Origin: an uncultured Lachnospiraceae bacterium
GTDB taxonomy: Bacteria > Bacillota > Clostridia > Lachnospirales > Lachnospiraceae
Assembly: GCA_910579645.1 (NCBI GenBank)
Contig: CAJTVK010000189.1
Location: 1-5,998, forward strand
DNA length: 5,998 bases
Direction of reading: 5' to 3'
The position numbers and the translations under genes are program-made. Shown in pieces: positions 5,919 to 5,998 of the stretch (position 1 is the stretch's first letter; each line of letters begins with the position of its first letter). Below the pieces are notes generated by a model. The model worked only from the letters and a program-made list of their open reading frames with translations, was not told the DNA's origin and did not search any database.

Positions 5919-5998
5919 GAGATATGCCACCGCATCGCCTCCTTCTTCCGCCTTGCCCTGACGCAAACATCAAGCACTGATTACTCAAGGATTAATGC
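5919..5998. other. Intergenic end of window, no gene seen
   Basis: No coding region, RNA gene or good promoter could be supported in these 80 bases on either strand. CTGACGCAAACA at 5958-5969 is complementary at 11 of 12 positions to 5891-5902, the loop region of the hairpin before it. Confidence 0.5.

Noticed and set aside
5826..5930. A 34-codon minus-strand frame with GTG at 5930 and AAGGAGG at 5938-5944
   Set aside because: The ribosome binding site spacing is good, but the frame runs straight through the perfect 19-bp hairpin and into the end of the lipoprotein gene, and the tail is Pro/Phe-rich from purine-rich intergenic DNA. It is probably chance.
1..5998. Search for CRISPR arrays, tRNA or rRNA genes, insertion sequences, attachment sites and a known riboswitch
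   Set aside because: No regularly spaced repeats, tRNA-like fold, transposase reading frame or recognisable riboswitch core was seen by eye.

Overview
The window looks like chromosomal DNA of a Gram-positive Firmicute, most likely a gut clostridium of the Lachnospiraceae type. The evidence is strong AAGGAGG-type ribosome binding sites before almost every gene, a lipoprotein with a lipobox and a Gly/Ser-rich linker, a moderate GC content, and a YesM-type sensor kinase beside LplB/LplC-type sugar permeases. No genus can be fixed from the sequence alone.

Layout, all genes on the plus strand. Bases 1-125 hold a probable terminator of an unseen upstream gene and the leader of the first gene. Bases 126-1952 encode a 608-residue membrane sensor histidine kinase. 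Bases 1953-2057 are an AT-rich leader with a perfect -10 box, a small hairpin and two consecutive Shine-Dalgarno sequences. Bases 2058-2993 and 3007-3885 encode two ABC importer permeases, tightly coupled by a 13-nt gap. Bases 3886-4107 are a 222-nt gap with several potential RNA structures. Bases 4108-5832 encode a 574-residue solute-binding lipoprotein. A 19-bp perfect inverted repeat at 5874-5918 closes the unit, and the last 80 bases contain no gene that I can support.

How the genes work together. The lipoprotein would capture an oligosaccharide or related solute outside the cell. The two permeases would form the membrane channel, and an ATPase encoded elsewhere (known in related CUT1 systems as a shared MsmK/MsiK-type protein) would power import. 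The sensor kinase would detect the substrate or a related signal and phosphorylate an AraC-type response regulator, which is not in this window. The substrate cannot be assigned because no glycoside hydrolase or catabolic gene is visible.

I see no previously undescribed system. This is a recognisable two-component-regulated sugar importer locus. What merits a second look is mostly non-coding: the leader hairpin that carries an anti-SD-complementary sequence, the permease to binding-protein gap, and the terminator loop with a downstream complement.
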